Below are positions 12,458 to 26,202 of a DNA stretch of 64,000 nucleotides, one piece after another. The notes beneath the pieces were generated by a model. That model did not search any database, was not told the DNA's origin, and worked only from the letters and a program-made list of their open reading frames with translations. Position 1 is the first letter of the stretch. Every line of letters begins with the position of its first letter. Source of the stretch: Casuarius casuarius (taxonomy: Eukaryota; Chordata; Aves; Casuariiformes; Casuariidae); the NCBI GenBank assembly GCA_003342895.1, contig PTFA01000314.1:930001-994000 (forward strand), written 5' to 3'. Position numbers and translations under genes: made by a program.

Positions 12458-15400
12458 GTAAGCATGTGCTTATAGGGTTGTTTTTAATCCTTTTGAGCTG
12501 TTCCTGTACTGTGACTAGACATTATGATCATAATTACTGTGCTTTGACAGACTTTGGGCTGGAGCCTGGACTCTCTGGACCTAGTCTGACCCACTTGTAA
12601 TGTTGCTGGCTTTGTCTGCCTTACTGCAGTTACACGAGAAAAGACTCAGGCCTTTTGCTTCTAAAGATGGCATTAACCCCAGTAGGTGTTTATTTAATGT
12701 GTAGTATAAGGTATCGCAACAGATGCTCCATCTCTTGCAGTGCACTTTGCAAGCATGCCAGAGACCTTCTTAAGCAGCAGCTTCGCGTTTAAGAAACAGC
12801 CCTTTGTGCAAGTTGGCGTGCGCGCGGGTAGCAGTGTGGGGCCCACGTGCAGAGGAAAGGGTGGGCAGTGCTCGCCAGTTGTAGCTGTGGGTAGAATATG
12901 CATGGTCCTGCTTAGCGTCATCTCTCAGCTCATTTTCAGTAGACAAGCAGGGAGAGAGCCCTAGGCCACCTGGAGATGGTTAATCTTCAGGGTAGCCACA
13001 AAGCTCTGCAGAGAAAGCTGCTTCTCTAAACCAACAGCAAAATTACAGAATTTATCCCATGCTGCAGGGGGAGGGGAGGTATAACAGGCAGCCTGGGCTA
13101 CTGGGATCAAAGACAAAGATGGTTGAATCGATGATTAATTTTGCCCTTTTCCTACAGTCTGTGAGCTACCTTCTCCACTATAGCTTTGAAGCTTCTTGTT
13201 CACTTTATATTTCAAATATTTAGGCCCCCATGTTGCATACCCCTCACCTCATCTCACTAAGATCAGTGTAGCACAGACCACGAGTCTTTGCTGGACCAGG
13301 TCTGTCAAGGTCCAGATGTGGTTTTGTAGTATAAAAGTGGTTAAAAAGAGCAGAAGAGGAGCTGAACTACTGGGGCAGGAGCAGGAAGAGCTTCCAGGAA
13401 ACTTTACTGATGGAGAAGCAGGGATATAAGTTTATGTGCTCAGAGCTGCTGGGAAATGGCAGAGACACCTTCCTTCCTGTCTCCTTGCATCATTTTTCTG
13501 GAGCTGGAAGTTCAAGAGTTGAAGGACAGACTTCAGATCCCCATAAAATCATGTCAGCAGCTTGTTAGTGTGTGGCACATCACAGGGATCATTTCCTGGC
13601 TGTCTTCCTCGCCGAGACCAGAACAAGGCGGGATGAAGAAGCAGAATGGAAATGAGCAGAGCAAAGGGCTGGAGAGAGCGGGACATGAGAGCTCAGAGCA
13701 GGCAGCATAGCAGCTTTCCGAGCCTTCATCCCCGTGCCCACCGCTATCCTTTCCAACTCCCCGGCTTTGCACTGAGAAAAGGCAAAAGTCCTCTCCTGTT
13801 GGAGAGTCACTCTCGCAGAGGAAACCGTCTGCCCTCAGCAGGTCTCTGCGTGCCTCGAGGAGATGCTTGGCACAGAAGGTGCAGCAGAAGTGGGATCCTT
13901 GAATCTCCACATTTGATTTTCACCAGAGGAGGGAACTTGAAACACATAGCCATTGCAGGTGTGCTGTAGGGAAGGAGAGGACAGCCTTGGACAGCGTGGC
14001 GGTAGCTAGCGCTGTGTGATCTGGATGAGCCATGCAAGCACTTCTCAGGCTACTAAGCAGATATGCCACTATCTTTTAGAGCATGAGCTAAGATGGGCTA
14101 AAGCACAAAAAACTCTTACACTAGGGCTTCTTAACATCTGTTTTGACCTTTAGCATGACTTAAAAATCATAGGTAAATGAGAGACGGGTCCAATCATTCT
14201 GGTAGTGGGGAGGGGAGCGAGGTGGAGAACTCTGAACTCTTGAAGCACATACAAAATGAACGTTTTTGTGCAGGCAGCCCCAAAGGCAGAAACTGATACA
14301 GAGTTGTGCTAGACTATCAGTGTCCTCAGTGCCCACCGTCCTTATGTCGGTAGCCATGCTGCTATCCGTCCTCTCTCAGGAGGGAGAGGAAACACATCCA
14401 GTCTGTCTGAACTAGCCCCAGCAAGAAGCCCGCCAGCCCCAGAGGAAGAGGTCTGTGCAAACCCGCGACCTGAGCAGAGGCTGGGATTTTCCAAGGGGCA
14501 GAAAGAAGCTTGGTGACCAGCTTATGTTCGAATAAGGTGCAGGATGAGTGCCTGTCTGCCTCAGGCCACTGGTACAATCCCAACCCTGCAGGTAAAGGCT
14601 GTAATTTCTGGTTCCACAAATATTGTGGGATTTTCTTTTTATGTTAGCTTGTTTGTTTGTTTTAACATTCATTTGTTTTGGCTTTTTTATGTTTGTTTGG
14701 GTTTTTTTTGTTTGTTTTGAAAGTTTACTGTAATCTAGTTCCAAGTTAAGGCGTGGTGTGCTAAGTTATGTTGGGATCTTGCTCGGCAGGATACCGAGCA
14801 CACGTGGGGCAGGTGAGAGTTAGAGCACTGACCCAGGCGCTGCTCAGCTTCTGTTGCCTGGCTGCTTTGGAGCAGGCTGCTATGAAAGGAGTGTTGGTGC
14901 TAAGGCAGCTTGCTTACCCATCCTTTGGGGGGAGTTTGTGCTAATCCAGCTACATTTGTGCTGAAGAAGATGAGCGCTTATGTGCTAACCCACTGTGGGA
15001 GTGGTAAATTTTGGCAGGGATAGTAAAAGAGCAGGTAGAGACCCTAACATCTTCACCCAATCCCATTAGATTTGCAAAGCAGCATCTCTTTGTGAACTGA
15101 AACACAAGGAAGACAGACCTGAGTCATGGCCGGTGGGAAAATATTGCAAGTTTTGTGAATGCGTCCATTATTTATTACTGCAGAAGTTAATAATATTCAT
15201 AGGATTCCTTCAACTTGAAATCTAGTTAATTGCAGGGAATACATCACTGTTCATTTTCAGCTCCACACCTGCAAAGTCCTCTTGCCAGTTGGTACAGCTA
15301 TAAAACCACATTTTCCTAATTTAAAGGGAATGCTTTTCAGTCCCAAGGTGCTGTATGACTCTTCCTCCCACAACCAGCACTAAAGAAAATTAACTCCTAA

Positions 15401-18400
15401 AGCACTGTCGATTGCTCAGCTAAGCACAATGGGGGAAAAAGGAAGTAAAATATGTTTTTATTTAATTTTTTTCCAGTTTCTTAAACATACTTAATAAGCA
15501 ATAATTTGGTAATTTTTAAATTAATAGTGCTGTGATGCAACCTGAAATAATTATTACTGTCAGACAACAAATACTTAAGTCCATACAGGCATTTGAGAAT
15601 TCTCTCAATATTTTTATGCATCTTCCAGGAAGTAATTGTGCTTCATTTCTTTTTAAATAAATAAACCTAGCTTCAGTTCCTTGCAGAACATCAATTTAAA
15701 ATGAATTTATATAAGTTGCACCCTTTCTTCCCTCCCACCTCTGAAAAGTAATTCTGTTGCAAATCAGAGCATACTGGGGAAGTATTTCTAAACAGTATCA
15801 TGTGTGGGACACACCGAAGATTTTATCATGTTTGGTGTAATAGTCTACTCTCAGAAAGTTTACAATTAAATTTATTCTGAGTGTATATATGTATCTCAGG
15901 GGAAGTTTATCTCCCAGGTTATATTTAAAATATGCTCATCTGCAGAAAACAGATTTTCTGTCCATCAAGGAAAATACCAATATTTTTGCCTTCAGCCTCA
16001 TGATCAATAAATCATGGTGCAGAAAGGGTGAATCTTAACAGGACTGCCTGCGTAGTATACAGAGTAGCAAATTTGAAAAAAAGGATCTGTAAACGAATGT
16101 CTTCATCCTTGACAAAGAGAAGTTGGAAATGAAAACAGACCTTCTTAGCAGATCTAGGGCCCCTCAGTCTCAGAAGCTAAAACAGCGTTTTGTTCTCCCA
16201 ACTGTGATTTTTCAAAGTTTCACCCAAGTGCAATATGAAGAGTCTTCAAATAGGTCTTGTTAGATATCTATCTGCAGACTACTAAAGACCATTCTTAGAG
16301 CCCCTTTGAGAATGCTAATTTTATAGGTCATGGAGTGCCACTAACTTCAAAGCATTTCCATTGAAGTTGATGTTTTAAAGCCTTCAAGAAGAGCAGCTGA
16401 CTCTTCTGTACAAAGCAAGTAAAAACCTCTGGTGACTTTAGTGAAGTAATAATTTATCCCCTATTAAAGACACATTGTCCAATAGATCTTTCTTGTGTCC
16501 AACTTCTTCATTTTTTCTCTTAGTTACTGGTAGCGGTAAAAGTGCATTCATGCAGTGGAAATAAAAATTGGGCAGTTTAACTGGTGTTAAGGAAAAAAAG
16601 AAAAGATCTGTGTGCAATGCGTATAACTCCACACAGCTCCAGTGATGAACTTCCTCGTTTCCATTATATCAATATGAGCATGATAGGGCAGAAGATAGTT
16701 CTGACTTCCGCTGTGCTGTGGTGTCATTAGCTAAATAGCGCTAGGTCCTCACGGTGCAGTTTGGGAGCGTTGGCTTGCAGAAATTCCCAGGCAGGCCTGT
16801 GGGCAAACTCCCTCTGCTGCCTTGTGCCTGGTGAAGGTTTACTTTCCCTTTAAAATGATTTGAAGTCATTGTCCAGATGCTAATTGTAGCCTTCATGCAG
16901 AAGAAGATCCTGCAGACTCTAGTGGGGATTGCTGGCATGGTGGCAGCCAAGCAGCTAGTCCTCAAACCTGCACAGACCCGAGGAGGTGCTTTATTTTAGG
17001 CTTGTCAGTAAATAGGCCCTTAGCTTTATGCACATCTCGCTGAAGTTGATGGGTGTGCGCAGGCATCTTGCAGTCAAGAGCACTTGCTCGGCCTCCTTTC
17101 CCTGTCCATGGTGTTGGACTCTGGAGTAGGTGCCCAGGGAACAACTTCCAGCCCTGCCTGCAGGGACAGGCACTAAAGCACACACACGGCCTGGTTGCTG
17201 GGTCCTTCTGAGCAAGCAGTCCTGATGTGCGGATTACAGATCATAACGCAACTGCAACAAAGCTGATCTGCCATTCCCTAAATTAACCTGTTTTCTGTCT
17301 TCCGCTGTTTCTCCCCAAAGAAAAAAAAATGTCTCGGGATTGTTTATTTCACTCTGACAGAGAGTTTCTCTTTGAATGAGAACAGCTTGAGCTGAAACCA
17401 TCACAGCGTTTCATAAGTGTTACTGATTTTTATAGACTTAAAAAGGAGAGTAGGAAAGGGAAATAGGGAAAGATGTTTCTTGTTTGCATGGTAATTTCAG
17501 TTTTGCAACATTGCCTATTTTAAATATGTGAATTGAGTTTGATTATAACAACAAACTAAAATAAGACAACCTAAGACATACTGTTAAATGTGTATGGATT
17601 TCTACCTGGTGAAGATATTTCTAGGGCTCTTTACAAGGAGCTCTACATGGATTTTGACAGCTTCATTCAAACTGAATGGGAGTATGTTGCCATCACGCAA
17701 CATTCTCTAGAAAATCCCACTCATTGCTGTGTGGCTTCTAGTGATGCTGTGGCTAAAATCCAACCCAGCTTTCTTTAATTTGTTTGCCTTTCTTCCTAAT
17801 TCAGTACCATCCATATATAATGTGCAAATCTCTTGCAGGAGATTCCAGCTGTCCTTTTGCATCATCTTCAGAGTGTATCTGTGACTTGTCCTTCATCTCC
17901 AAGACAAGTCTATTAAAACAAAAAGTTTCTCAAGATACCATCTGGGCAATATTTTCCATTCCATCCCAAACTGATAAGCTTTTTATAACGCAAAGGCATC
18001 AATGGGATGTCATCTTTCTAAGTTGACTGTGGTCTGCATGTCCAGAGGCTTGCCCACGATCTCCCACTGGTTTCGCTGGGAGGCCATCACAAAGTGATGC
18101 CAGCATTTGCAGATGTATCTAGTGCCATGACACACTTCAGTTTTCCAGTGTCTCTGTAGTGTGAGGCATTGGAAAAGGTGTGTGCCAGCACATTCTGCAA
18201 ACGAGTGGTCTTGTGGGTGTCTCCAGATGGACAACACAGCAGCCTGCTGAATTGGGAGTCACTTTTGGAAATCTTGGCCTGAGTGCACAATATGGCTTCT
18301 CTTGCCTGGCCTGTGGCCTCTCGCAACAGCACATGAGAAAACAGACCAAGTTTGCAGGAGCTCTGCTGCCTCTGCAGCAGCAGCTGTTCAGCCACAGATA

Positions 18401-19154
18401 GCCTTGCCAGAGCCATGCTGACATCCCGAGCGTGGAGACTTGGCAAAATACTCAGGCGCAGCGTAACTAACCAACCGTGCTAGCGCTCGGAGCTTGGCAA
18501 GGACCAGGAGGGCTGCAGTTGAGGACCCAGATATGGTTGTGTTTTCAGTGGCCCGTGTAGATCGCCATCTGCTTTAGGCTACGTTGAGTGTCTCGATTTG
18601 GACAACCACACTTAGGTTTCTCTATCCACAAACAGCTGATGGGGAGAGGAGGGTGCATACAGAGGAAAGATTCAGTGTCTGAACTGGGTACCCAAATAGT
18701 GCAAATACCTCAGTGCGTGTCTCTTTTTAGTATCTAGGGCTAGTAATATAGGCACAGTGGGGCAAGGAAGGGGAATCCTGCCCCCAGTGAAGCAACAGCG
18801 ACTTGAGCAGAGCAAAGCTTTGCAGTTCCCCTAGCTGGAGGAACGAGGAGAGCATCAGAGGAAATGTCCCAGGGTGGGACGTGCTTCCATGGGCATTTTT
18901 GAGCCAGCCTCATTGTGCTTATCTTGTCCTCCCACACAGATGGCTGCATCCCAAACCAGACCCCTTGTGGTGACATGGGAATGCTCAAAAGGAATCCCCA
19001 TCTTCCCCGTTCTTCTGTTGCTACTGCAGATTGTCTCTGTGTGCTTTTTGGCACGTGAGCCGTGCAACATCTCTTTTCAGCCTAGAGAGTAGTAGAGAGC
19101 AGGATGAATGATAAAACTGTTTTTACCATGTGTTTTTCTCACTTTACAAACCAG
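12458..19154 (+). other. EPHA6: EPHA6 intron 4 (6697 bp)
   Basis: Phase 1 intron with a good donor (gtaagc) and an acceptor with a T/C-rich tract ending AAACCAG. It contains a GTTT-rich simple repeat at 14649-14720. An AT-rich, low-repeat stretch at 15150-15950 looks like typical conserved non-coding sequence but cannot be tested here. At 17630-17700 there is a diverged stretch resembling a common amniote repeat ('ttc..actgaatgggag..ttgccat'). No other gene is recognised. Confidence 0.85.
14649..14720. repeat. GTTT-rich simple repeat
   Basis: Many GTTT and GTTTT units in a row, interrupted by short spacers. This is a degenerate low-complexity, T-rich tract. Confidence 0.75.
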
Positions 19155-19490
19155 GACCCCCCTCTGCTCCTCGGAGTGCCATCTCAAATGTTAACGAGAC
19201 TAGTGTCTTTCTGGAATGGATTCCCCCCGCTGATACTGGTGGAAGGAAAGATGTGTCTTATTATATTGCATGCAAGAAGTGCAACTCACACTCAGGGCAG
19301 TGTGAGGCGTGTGGCAGTCATGTCAGGTACCTCCCCCAGCAAACCGACTTGAAAAACACCTCTGTCATGATGGTGGATCTGCTTGCTCATACAAACTATA
19401 CCTTTGAAATTGAGGCAGTGAATGGAGTGTCCGACCAGAGCCCTGGAGTACGGCAGTATGTGTCTGTAAATGTAACCACAAATCAGGCAG
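19155..19490 (+). CDS. EPHA6: EPHA6 exon 5: first fibronectin type III repeat
   Basis: The exon is 336 bp, the family size for the exon that carries the whole first FN3 domain. It starts with the split Arg codon, then [17 protein letters not shown], with the FN3 core Trp in [12 protein letters not shown]. The Eph-specific cysteine insert [17 protein letters not shown] follows, with four cysteines at exon residues 39, 42, 49 and 52. Next come VRYLP, the FN3 Tyr-corner-like segment [18 protein letters not shown], and the end SVNVTTNQA. Four N-glycosylation sequons are visible: N13-ET, N67-TS, N80-YT and N105-[21 protein letters not shown] and [14 protein letters not shown] match EPHA6 as I remember it nearly residue for residue. 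The acceptor is AAACCAG|GA and the donor is a perfect G|gtaagt. The frame stays open for 72 codons past the donor (see findings). Confidence 0.95.
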
Positions 19491-21799
19491 GTAAGTGCAA
19501 CTTCAACCTGGGGAAATGGCTGGGGTGGGAGCCCAACTCGACCGGACCCAATGTGGACCTCGTGTTGAAATGGGTGGAAGTCCGAGCCTGGAGGGCTGGC
19601 CCATGGCCTCTTAAAATATGTGTGTGGGAGGGATTCATGTCTCACAGGACATACTTACTGCAGTCTTCAACAGTGGGAATGTTTCCTTCCAGCAGGACAT
19701 ACTTTTAGGATATGTGGCTTTTTCCTTTTTCTTTTATGCTGTGCACTTCACAGAGACTCCTTTATGTCTTTGCCTTTCAGTGTGTTCACCCACTAAAACA
19801 AAGAGTGTAATTGCCTCTTGTATTGGGAAAGGGACATCCCTAAGAGATCATTTTGATTCTCAATAGTGATGGTTAAAATGTCCTAACGTTGGGAATGGTT
19901 GCCTTAAGAAAATTGTTTTGTGTGATTATAGGAAACTCTGTCTCTCTTTTGCACTGTGATGCTTAAGTGGCTGTCCTCAGATGGGTGAGGTATGGTGCAG
20001 TCTGTTTCTCTGACAAGGTAGGGTTGAGACACCATTGCTTACTGTGTCCTTCATGGTTTTGTCCCGCATAGAGGCAGACCATGTAGACTGCCTTTTTCCC
20101 TCATCTAGAGCTCAGGCCCTTGGGAGCCCGAAGGGAAAAAAGAGGCCATCGCCATGGGGGCAAGCAGCTGGGGCACAGCAGAGCCGTGCACCTTGAATAC
20201 AGGCAGACGGGGAGCTGGTGTTGTCTGCTGTCATGGAGATGTGGCAGGAGGAGAAAGGCAGTTACACCTTCCTTCCACACACATGAATGCACCAGACACA
20301 GCTTCTCTAAGCCCTGGAGACCTTCTTATAAGTTTCCCTTGTCCCTTGTGTGCTCTGTTTCGTAGGGATCTCTCCCTTTGCCTGTTTGGTTGGCTTCTTG
20401 CCATTCGATTCAGGGCTGGTTCAAGGCTGCTGGTGACACTTGTGCCCTGCGGAGGCCTTCCAGAAAGTTCGCATTTGGGACGTAAAGTTCACACACGATG
20501 CTGCTGCCCGATCACCAGAGCCATCGCTTGCCTTCTCCTTACAGCAAACGTTTACCCAGGAAATTTGGTGCAACATGCAGTGAAACAGCTAGATGGAGGT
20601 TGGCAGGTCCTTGCCACGAAGCGGAAAAATGTTAGCTGGAACAGGGCTGTGTTTTGTCCCTACCGCCCAGGGGTACCTGCATGGGGTTGGCGGCCAGCAG
20701 AGCTAGAGTGAGGTTGCATTGCAATTCATCAGGTACCCGTCCTGGTAATGAGTCCGCATTGTTGAAGTGCTGGACAAATTGTTGGAATATATCTTGAGGA
20801 AAGGAAGCAAAGGCGCTCTCAGTCACCGCTGGCTGGTGATGGATGTGGCAGGAGATCTTTTGGAGGAGCAGCCAGGGCTGGCAGTGGGACACCTGTTGAA
20901 GGTTCCTGTTCAATGCAAATCCATGGGTGTCACAGTCCTAACACTGCTGTCGTCCTATTGAGAAGGCTGCTTCCAGTAAGTCTCTTGTTGGAGAAAATAT
21001 GCTTTCCTGTTCCTGGGTTTGCATTAGTATTTCATCACTAGCATTGGATTTTCCCTGATGTGCAGAGTTAAATCCACATAAACCTCACTAAATGTAGCTG
21101 CGCAAGAGAAGAATATATATTGCTGGTCACTGTAGTCTGTGGGGAAATGGTCTTGTCTTGTGAGTTATGTGCCAGCCTCCCGATAGTTGCAGCGGGAGTT
21201 GTATGCATAATAACTGATTTTCTGTGCGTCACACCGAGAATATAGCCCCTTGCACAATTACTACCCACAACCCTTGTTTGGAAAGTTCTGTTATGGGAAA
21301 TAGTAGACCTGTGGGATTCATGTACTGCCCACAGCTTCTGTTAAGGATAGTGGATCTCTGCGTTACCCTAGTGGAAGTGCATCACGGCCAGCAGACCTTA
21401 AAGGTCTGGTAGCACTACAAGACCAGCCGCAGCAAGAGGAGAAAGCCTGCTGCAAGAACTGCTGGCTGTGGCAAATGAAAAAACTGCATGTCATGGGTGA
21501 GGCCTGGCTGTTCCTAAACTCCTGGCAGGCATTCACTAGCGCAACACTGCAGAGGAGTGCCAGGGTTTATTTTGTTGCTTTGGCTTTGTCAGTCCCAAAA
21601 AGACTGGTCATTTCAGGCCTGTAAAGAACGCGTGAGCTGCGGGATGCTGGCCACACTGTGTGGCTTCTGTACATAGGAGCTTTTGTCAGCAGCAACGCGA
21701 TCTGGTTTGGGATCCTGAAGGGATTGCTTCCTGAAAAAATGTGTTTCTTTCCAAAATAATTTGTTGTTCTTCCTCTCACCCTAGTTTCAACTAATGATT

Positions 21800-21812
21800 A
21801 AAAAAAAAAAAA
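21800..21812. repeat. Poly-A run (13 bp)
   Basis: Thirteen uninterrupted A residues, with no recognisable retrocopy upstream. Confidence 0.85.
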
Positions 21813-24800
21813 GAACTTGCATCAGCAATCAGCCTGGCATTTTCAGACCAATGTAGTTTTCTCTGAACTGTCTGGTTTTGAAATCAGGTTTGGAAATACT
21901 GCAGGAAAACCAAGTAATGTTTGTGCACAAGAAGTGGTGGATCAGCTGGTGACTCCAGCAGCCTCATGCTGCAGCCTCCTCCCCGGTCAAAGCCTGTCCT
22001 CCCTGCCCAGCCTGCAGTTGCATGAGCTCTTTCTGACAGTGGGTCCTTGGCATTAGCCATTCTTGTCCTCACTGCAAATCTAGATAAGGGTATCTCCTCA
22101 GTTTTGAAAATCAAGTGGTACAAGACACTCATCTCTTGTTTTTGGATGTTGTTAGCCAGCAGAAAAGCTGCTGGTGGAGAAGAGGTGACACATACAAGAG
22201 AAACCTCACACANAAGTCATAGGAGATGCCTTTGCCTCTCAGGGTCACCTGCCTTGCTGTTTAAAACCTCACCTTCCACCGTCAAGAGGGGATGTCTCTC
22301 AGGGAACCATTTTGGTCTCTGGGCAGCCCAGCACCTCCGCTAGGCAAGGAGCAGGATGCCTGCAGAAGCAGGCAGAGGACATGGCATGTGGCCATCTGAG
22401 CACTTCACCGGCAGGGTCAGTGCACCAGTGTGCAGCGACTTTAAAGTTGCACAGGACTGCTAGTACCTGGTATGTAGGTCAGATTTTTTTTTTCTTTTTT
22501 TGAGATTCACTTGCTCTGAGTGTTCAGCATTTTTACTGAGAAGCCAAGTGGTGAGGAACTCGGAGGCTAGAAGCAAAGATGGCTTTTGTCTGTGGGTTGT
22601 GTAACTGTCTTTTAGACATTCAAATCTGGAAACAAGTCCACCAGAAAAATGAACTGGTCATGATGATGAGGCGGTAAAGCCTCAGAGAGGCTTTACATAA
22701 ATTACATCCAGTGCCAGCCCTGTGCAGGGCAGCATGGAGGTGAACGGCAAGCTGTACCGCCCCAGCTGGGTGCTGCAGTCAGGCCAGGAGGTTAGGGTGG
22801 CTGAAGCTTGCTTCCTCTTCCTCCCTGGTGGCTGGCCTTTTGCAAGCTCTGAGCATCTGCATAAGGACAACCACGTGGTCCTGGGCTGCAGCTGAGTCCT
22901 GCAGACCCTCAGGTTTGTGAGGGTATTGCAACTTCTTCTCCTGGGCCATCGTCCTCACAATTCTTCTCAGTGACACTGGGGTTATATGCCTGAGAGGACA
23001 GTCCCGCCCTCCTGTCCACCAGCCTGCTGGCCCAGCCACCTCAGCTCCCCTGGCTCTCAAGGTGGGGCTTGTTCTGGGGTGTGAGGGCTGGAAAACCTTG
23101 TGAAGGCACAGGAGCTGGCCAGAGCATGGTTCTCCCCAATGGAATAGCTCTAAAATACGTACCTAAGGGGCTTTCATCACACATATGGTAGGGAACCATC
23201 TGTAATGCACTTTCACAGTGCGTTGAAAGATGCGCCTTCTGCACATGGGCTAGACCTCAGTGAATAATTCATGTCAGCAATAGGATTGAGTTATGATTTT
23301 GCTCGAGTTTTCATGTTTTAAAACTGCCTCCCAATGAGCCTTTCAAGACCATTTCCAGAAAGCAACCCTATAACCAGGCTGCATGTGCCACTAATATTGA
23401 AGTTTGCTCTTTGAGTGACAGCCGCGTGACATTTTTTCTCAGCGATTTCACCAGGCAGGATGATTAAGTAATGCTGTCGCTCTAGACAAAGATGTGCATC
23501 TCCCTTGAGGTCTTTTGTCTTAGCTGCCCTGTATACCTACCCTGCAGTCTTGGTCAGAGACTCGTGCTTTGTAATGGGCTCCCAGGGAGCAAGCCAGCTG
23601 TGATTCATGGTTGCCTGCTCACGTGTTGTATCATGGCAGGAGCACTCAAGTGCGCGCTCAGAAGAAGCATTAACAGTCTTTCTAGGCTTAAAACCTGCAA
23701 GAGTATTTGCTTTAAGCCAGCCTGCATCAGGGTCTGTGTGATACTTTTGAGCCTTTTTGGGGAGAAGGGGAAGCTCTGGACATGTTTATTAACAGCAGAG
23801 GAGTTGACATGTCCAATGCCCTCTGCATACCAGAGCCCCCAAGCTCGGTGGGACGCTAATATGGGCTATTTAAAGTGTGTGAATGGAGCCAACCCCAGCC
23901 ACAAGGAACCTGTATGCTCGAGGCCGAAACAGAGATACCAGTTGCATCCCGTGGTGTAGCGACGACACTTAAACGATCCTGTCGGTGGAGGGGACTGGGC
24001 AAGCTGCATGGCTGCCTGCAATGCCAGGTCAGGTTCTTGCTTAACCAGGGCATCACTAGATGCTGATAGAAAGCAGAAGGCCGTCAGGAGCAGGGAGAGG
24101 TACTCCGAACCTCAGTCCTCCCTCTGGTTGTGCAGGCCATGATGCCATGGTAGTGGAAAGCAAGAGAGAAGAGTTTTTTTCCGGAGCAGTCGGGATGTAT
24201 CAGGCTTTGAAAAGCAGCCAAGCGCAGCTTGGAAAGGGAAACCTTGCAGCATAGAGCTTGTTATAATCTTGTGTCAACAGCTGCTTGCTCTTGAAACTGC
24301 TAGACTGCAGCCCTGCGCAGCCTGCAAGGGAGACGTGAGAAACACAGGGAGGGGTGGAGGTGGCGGTGTGGCATGTGCTGAGAAGTGGGTTTTGCGAGGC
24401 TGCCACCGAGAGCGATCTGGCTAGACCCTGAACCTTACAGGACATTGATTCTTGCAACTTCCACATCTCCTGGGTTTTTTGTTTCATTTAGGGTATTGGG
24501 GAGCAGGGGTGTTGCTCATTTTCTTTCTGAATAACAAAAAATTTCTAAGACGAACCTGCAGTAAATGCAGTATGTTGCATGCAACTGTACCAGACAAGAA
24601 GTGAGACTTTGATTTGCAACTACTTTCCAACCAGAGCTGCTGACCTAGGGCCTGCAATAGCTTAAGCAGATGCTTATTTTTGCAAAATTCCTATTCTGCT
24701 GCCAGGGTGGTGAGAAAGTCTTACCTGTAACTTCAGTTGTAGCAGTACTTGATCCGCTGAGCTATGTCATCTTCACGGCAGCAGTCACTAGCGGATACCT

Positions 24801-26162
24801 TAGGGTATAAGCACGAGGAAAAGACACAGGGATGCTTTCTTAATGCGCTCTCCAACCTCCAGAGAGAATCTCTTTGCACTTGATAGCCCTTAATGGATTT
24901 TTGTTCCATGAATTTGTCTAATCATTTTATGGACTCCTAGAAAATTTTAGCAGCTGCAGGCAATCCTACATGAATTCAGTGTGTCTGATAGTTTAGGCTA
25001 CACTTCAGATTCATATTGGTCAGTTAGTGGCATAAATGGAGGGTTGAAGCCTTGCAGTTGCAAATCTGTTTGGGAAATACTGCCATTTAGCAATACCACA
25101 CTAGCTTCCAATGAATGAGCCACAGGTATCGAGCTCAGCATTTAACTGAAAGCAATGTGCCCTTAAAAGCAAACTGTAATCTTGCACATCAGGATGAACC
25201 GATACCTGGGTCAAGGTTATTCTGACAAACACAAGTGAATTTGTACTGCCTCGGAGCCAGTTATCTCCATTTAAACCTGCGTAAACCTCCTGTGACACTT
25301 TGCACCACAGCACACAGCCATGCGTTGTGCGAGGCTCCTTCCGCCAGCTGTGAACCTGCCAGCTCCATTTGGTGTCCAAACTGACAGTGACACTTCACAG
25401 GGATGCCCAGCTGATAGCTTGCAATAACCAACTGCAGCTGAGCTGCCACGCAAGCGCAGCTCCCCTCGTCACTAGGCAGCTGGCTTCTCTGCAGTGGCAG
25501 GAGCCCCCCGACCGGGCCGCCTCATTACTGCAAGGGCTCCTGTACCGGCAAGCAGGTTTTCAGCTTTTGCCACTTTGAGAAGGAGCACCTTCCTTTCTTT
25601 CATGCGGCAGTTCAGAGCATGGAGGGATTTCGCATGGTGCTCAGCACTGGCCTTGCTACATCTCTTGAAGCCACCGGGGTTTTCCCCACCGATTGCTGAA
25701 TATACGGCATCAAAGGCAGGGAGTTTAGGAGTAGCCCACCTTTAGCTTTCATGCTGTCAGGCATTTTATCTCTGGCTAAATCTAGAGCCTGCTGGAGAGC
25801 CTCGCTGGTGCGCCATGTATCAAGTTGCCAGCATTCGGGCAGGAAGACAGAATAATTTCATTTGTGAAAATCTCATGCATATTCTGATAATTGACTTCAG
25901 GAAGTAGTTTAACATGGATAGGAACCAAGATAGGCTCAGAAGATACATACGGGTAGCGTAAGCAGTCGCAATGAACAGAGGTGAACAGAGGGAAGTCAGT
26001 GGTAGCCCTGTCACTGCATCAGGCCAAGCTTTTGTTCATGGCTTTTGCTTTATTTTTGAAGCACAATCTCATATAATTAGAGAAAGGAGTCATAGTTTCG
26101 CATAGATGTACAGAGAGTTTATCATTTGAAGTTTTTTGTGATGACTGCATTCGTCCTGAATG

Positions 26163-26202
26163 TAAAATCTTCACACACCACCTAAAATCTTCACACACCA
26201 AC
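26163..26202. repeat. Two-copy 20-bp tandem duplication
   Basis: The word taaaatcttcacacacca occurs twice back to back with a 20-bp period. Only one of the 20 positions differs between the copies, which points to a fairly recent local duplication. Confidence 0.9.

Noticed and set aside
23492..23959. 155-codon + strand open frame in intron 5
   Set aside because: Cysteine-rich by chance reading of repetitive CTG/TGC-like sequence. No family match that I recognise and no good flanking splice signals.
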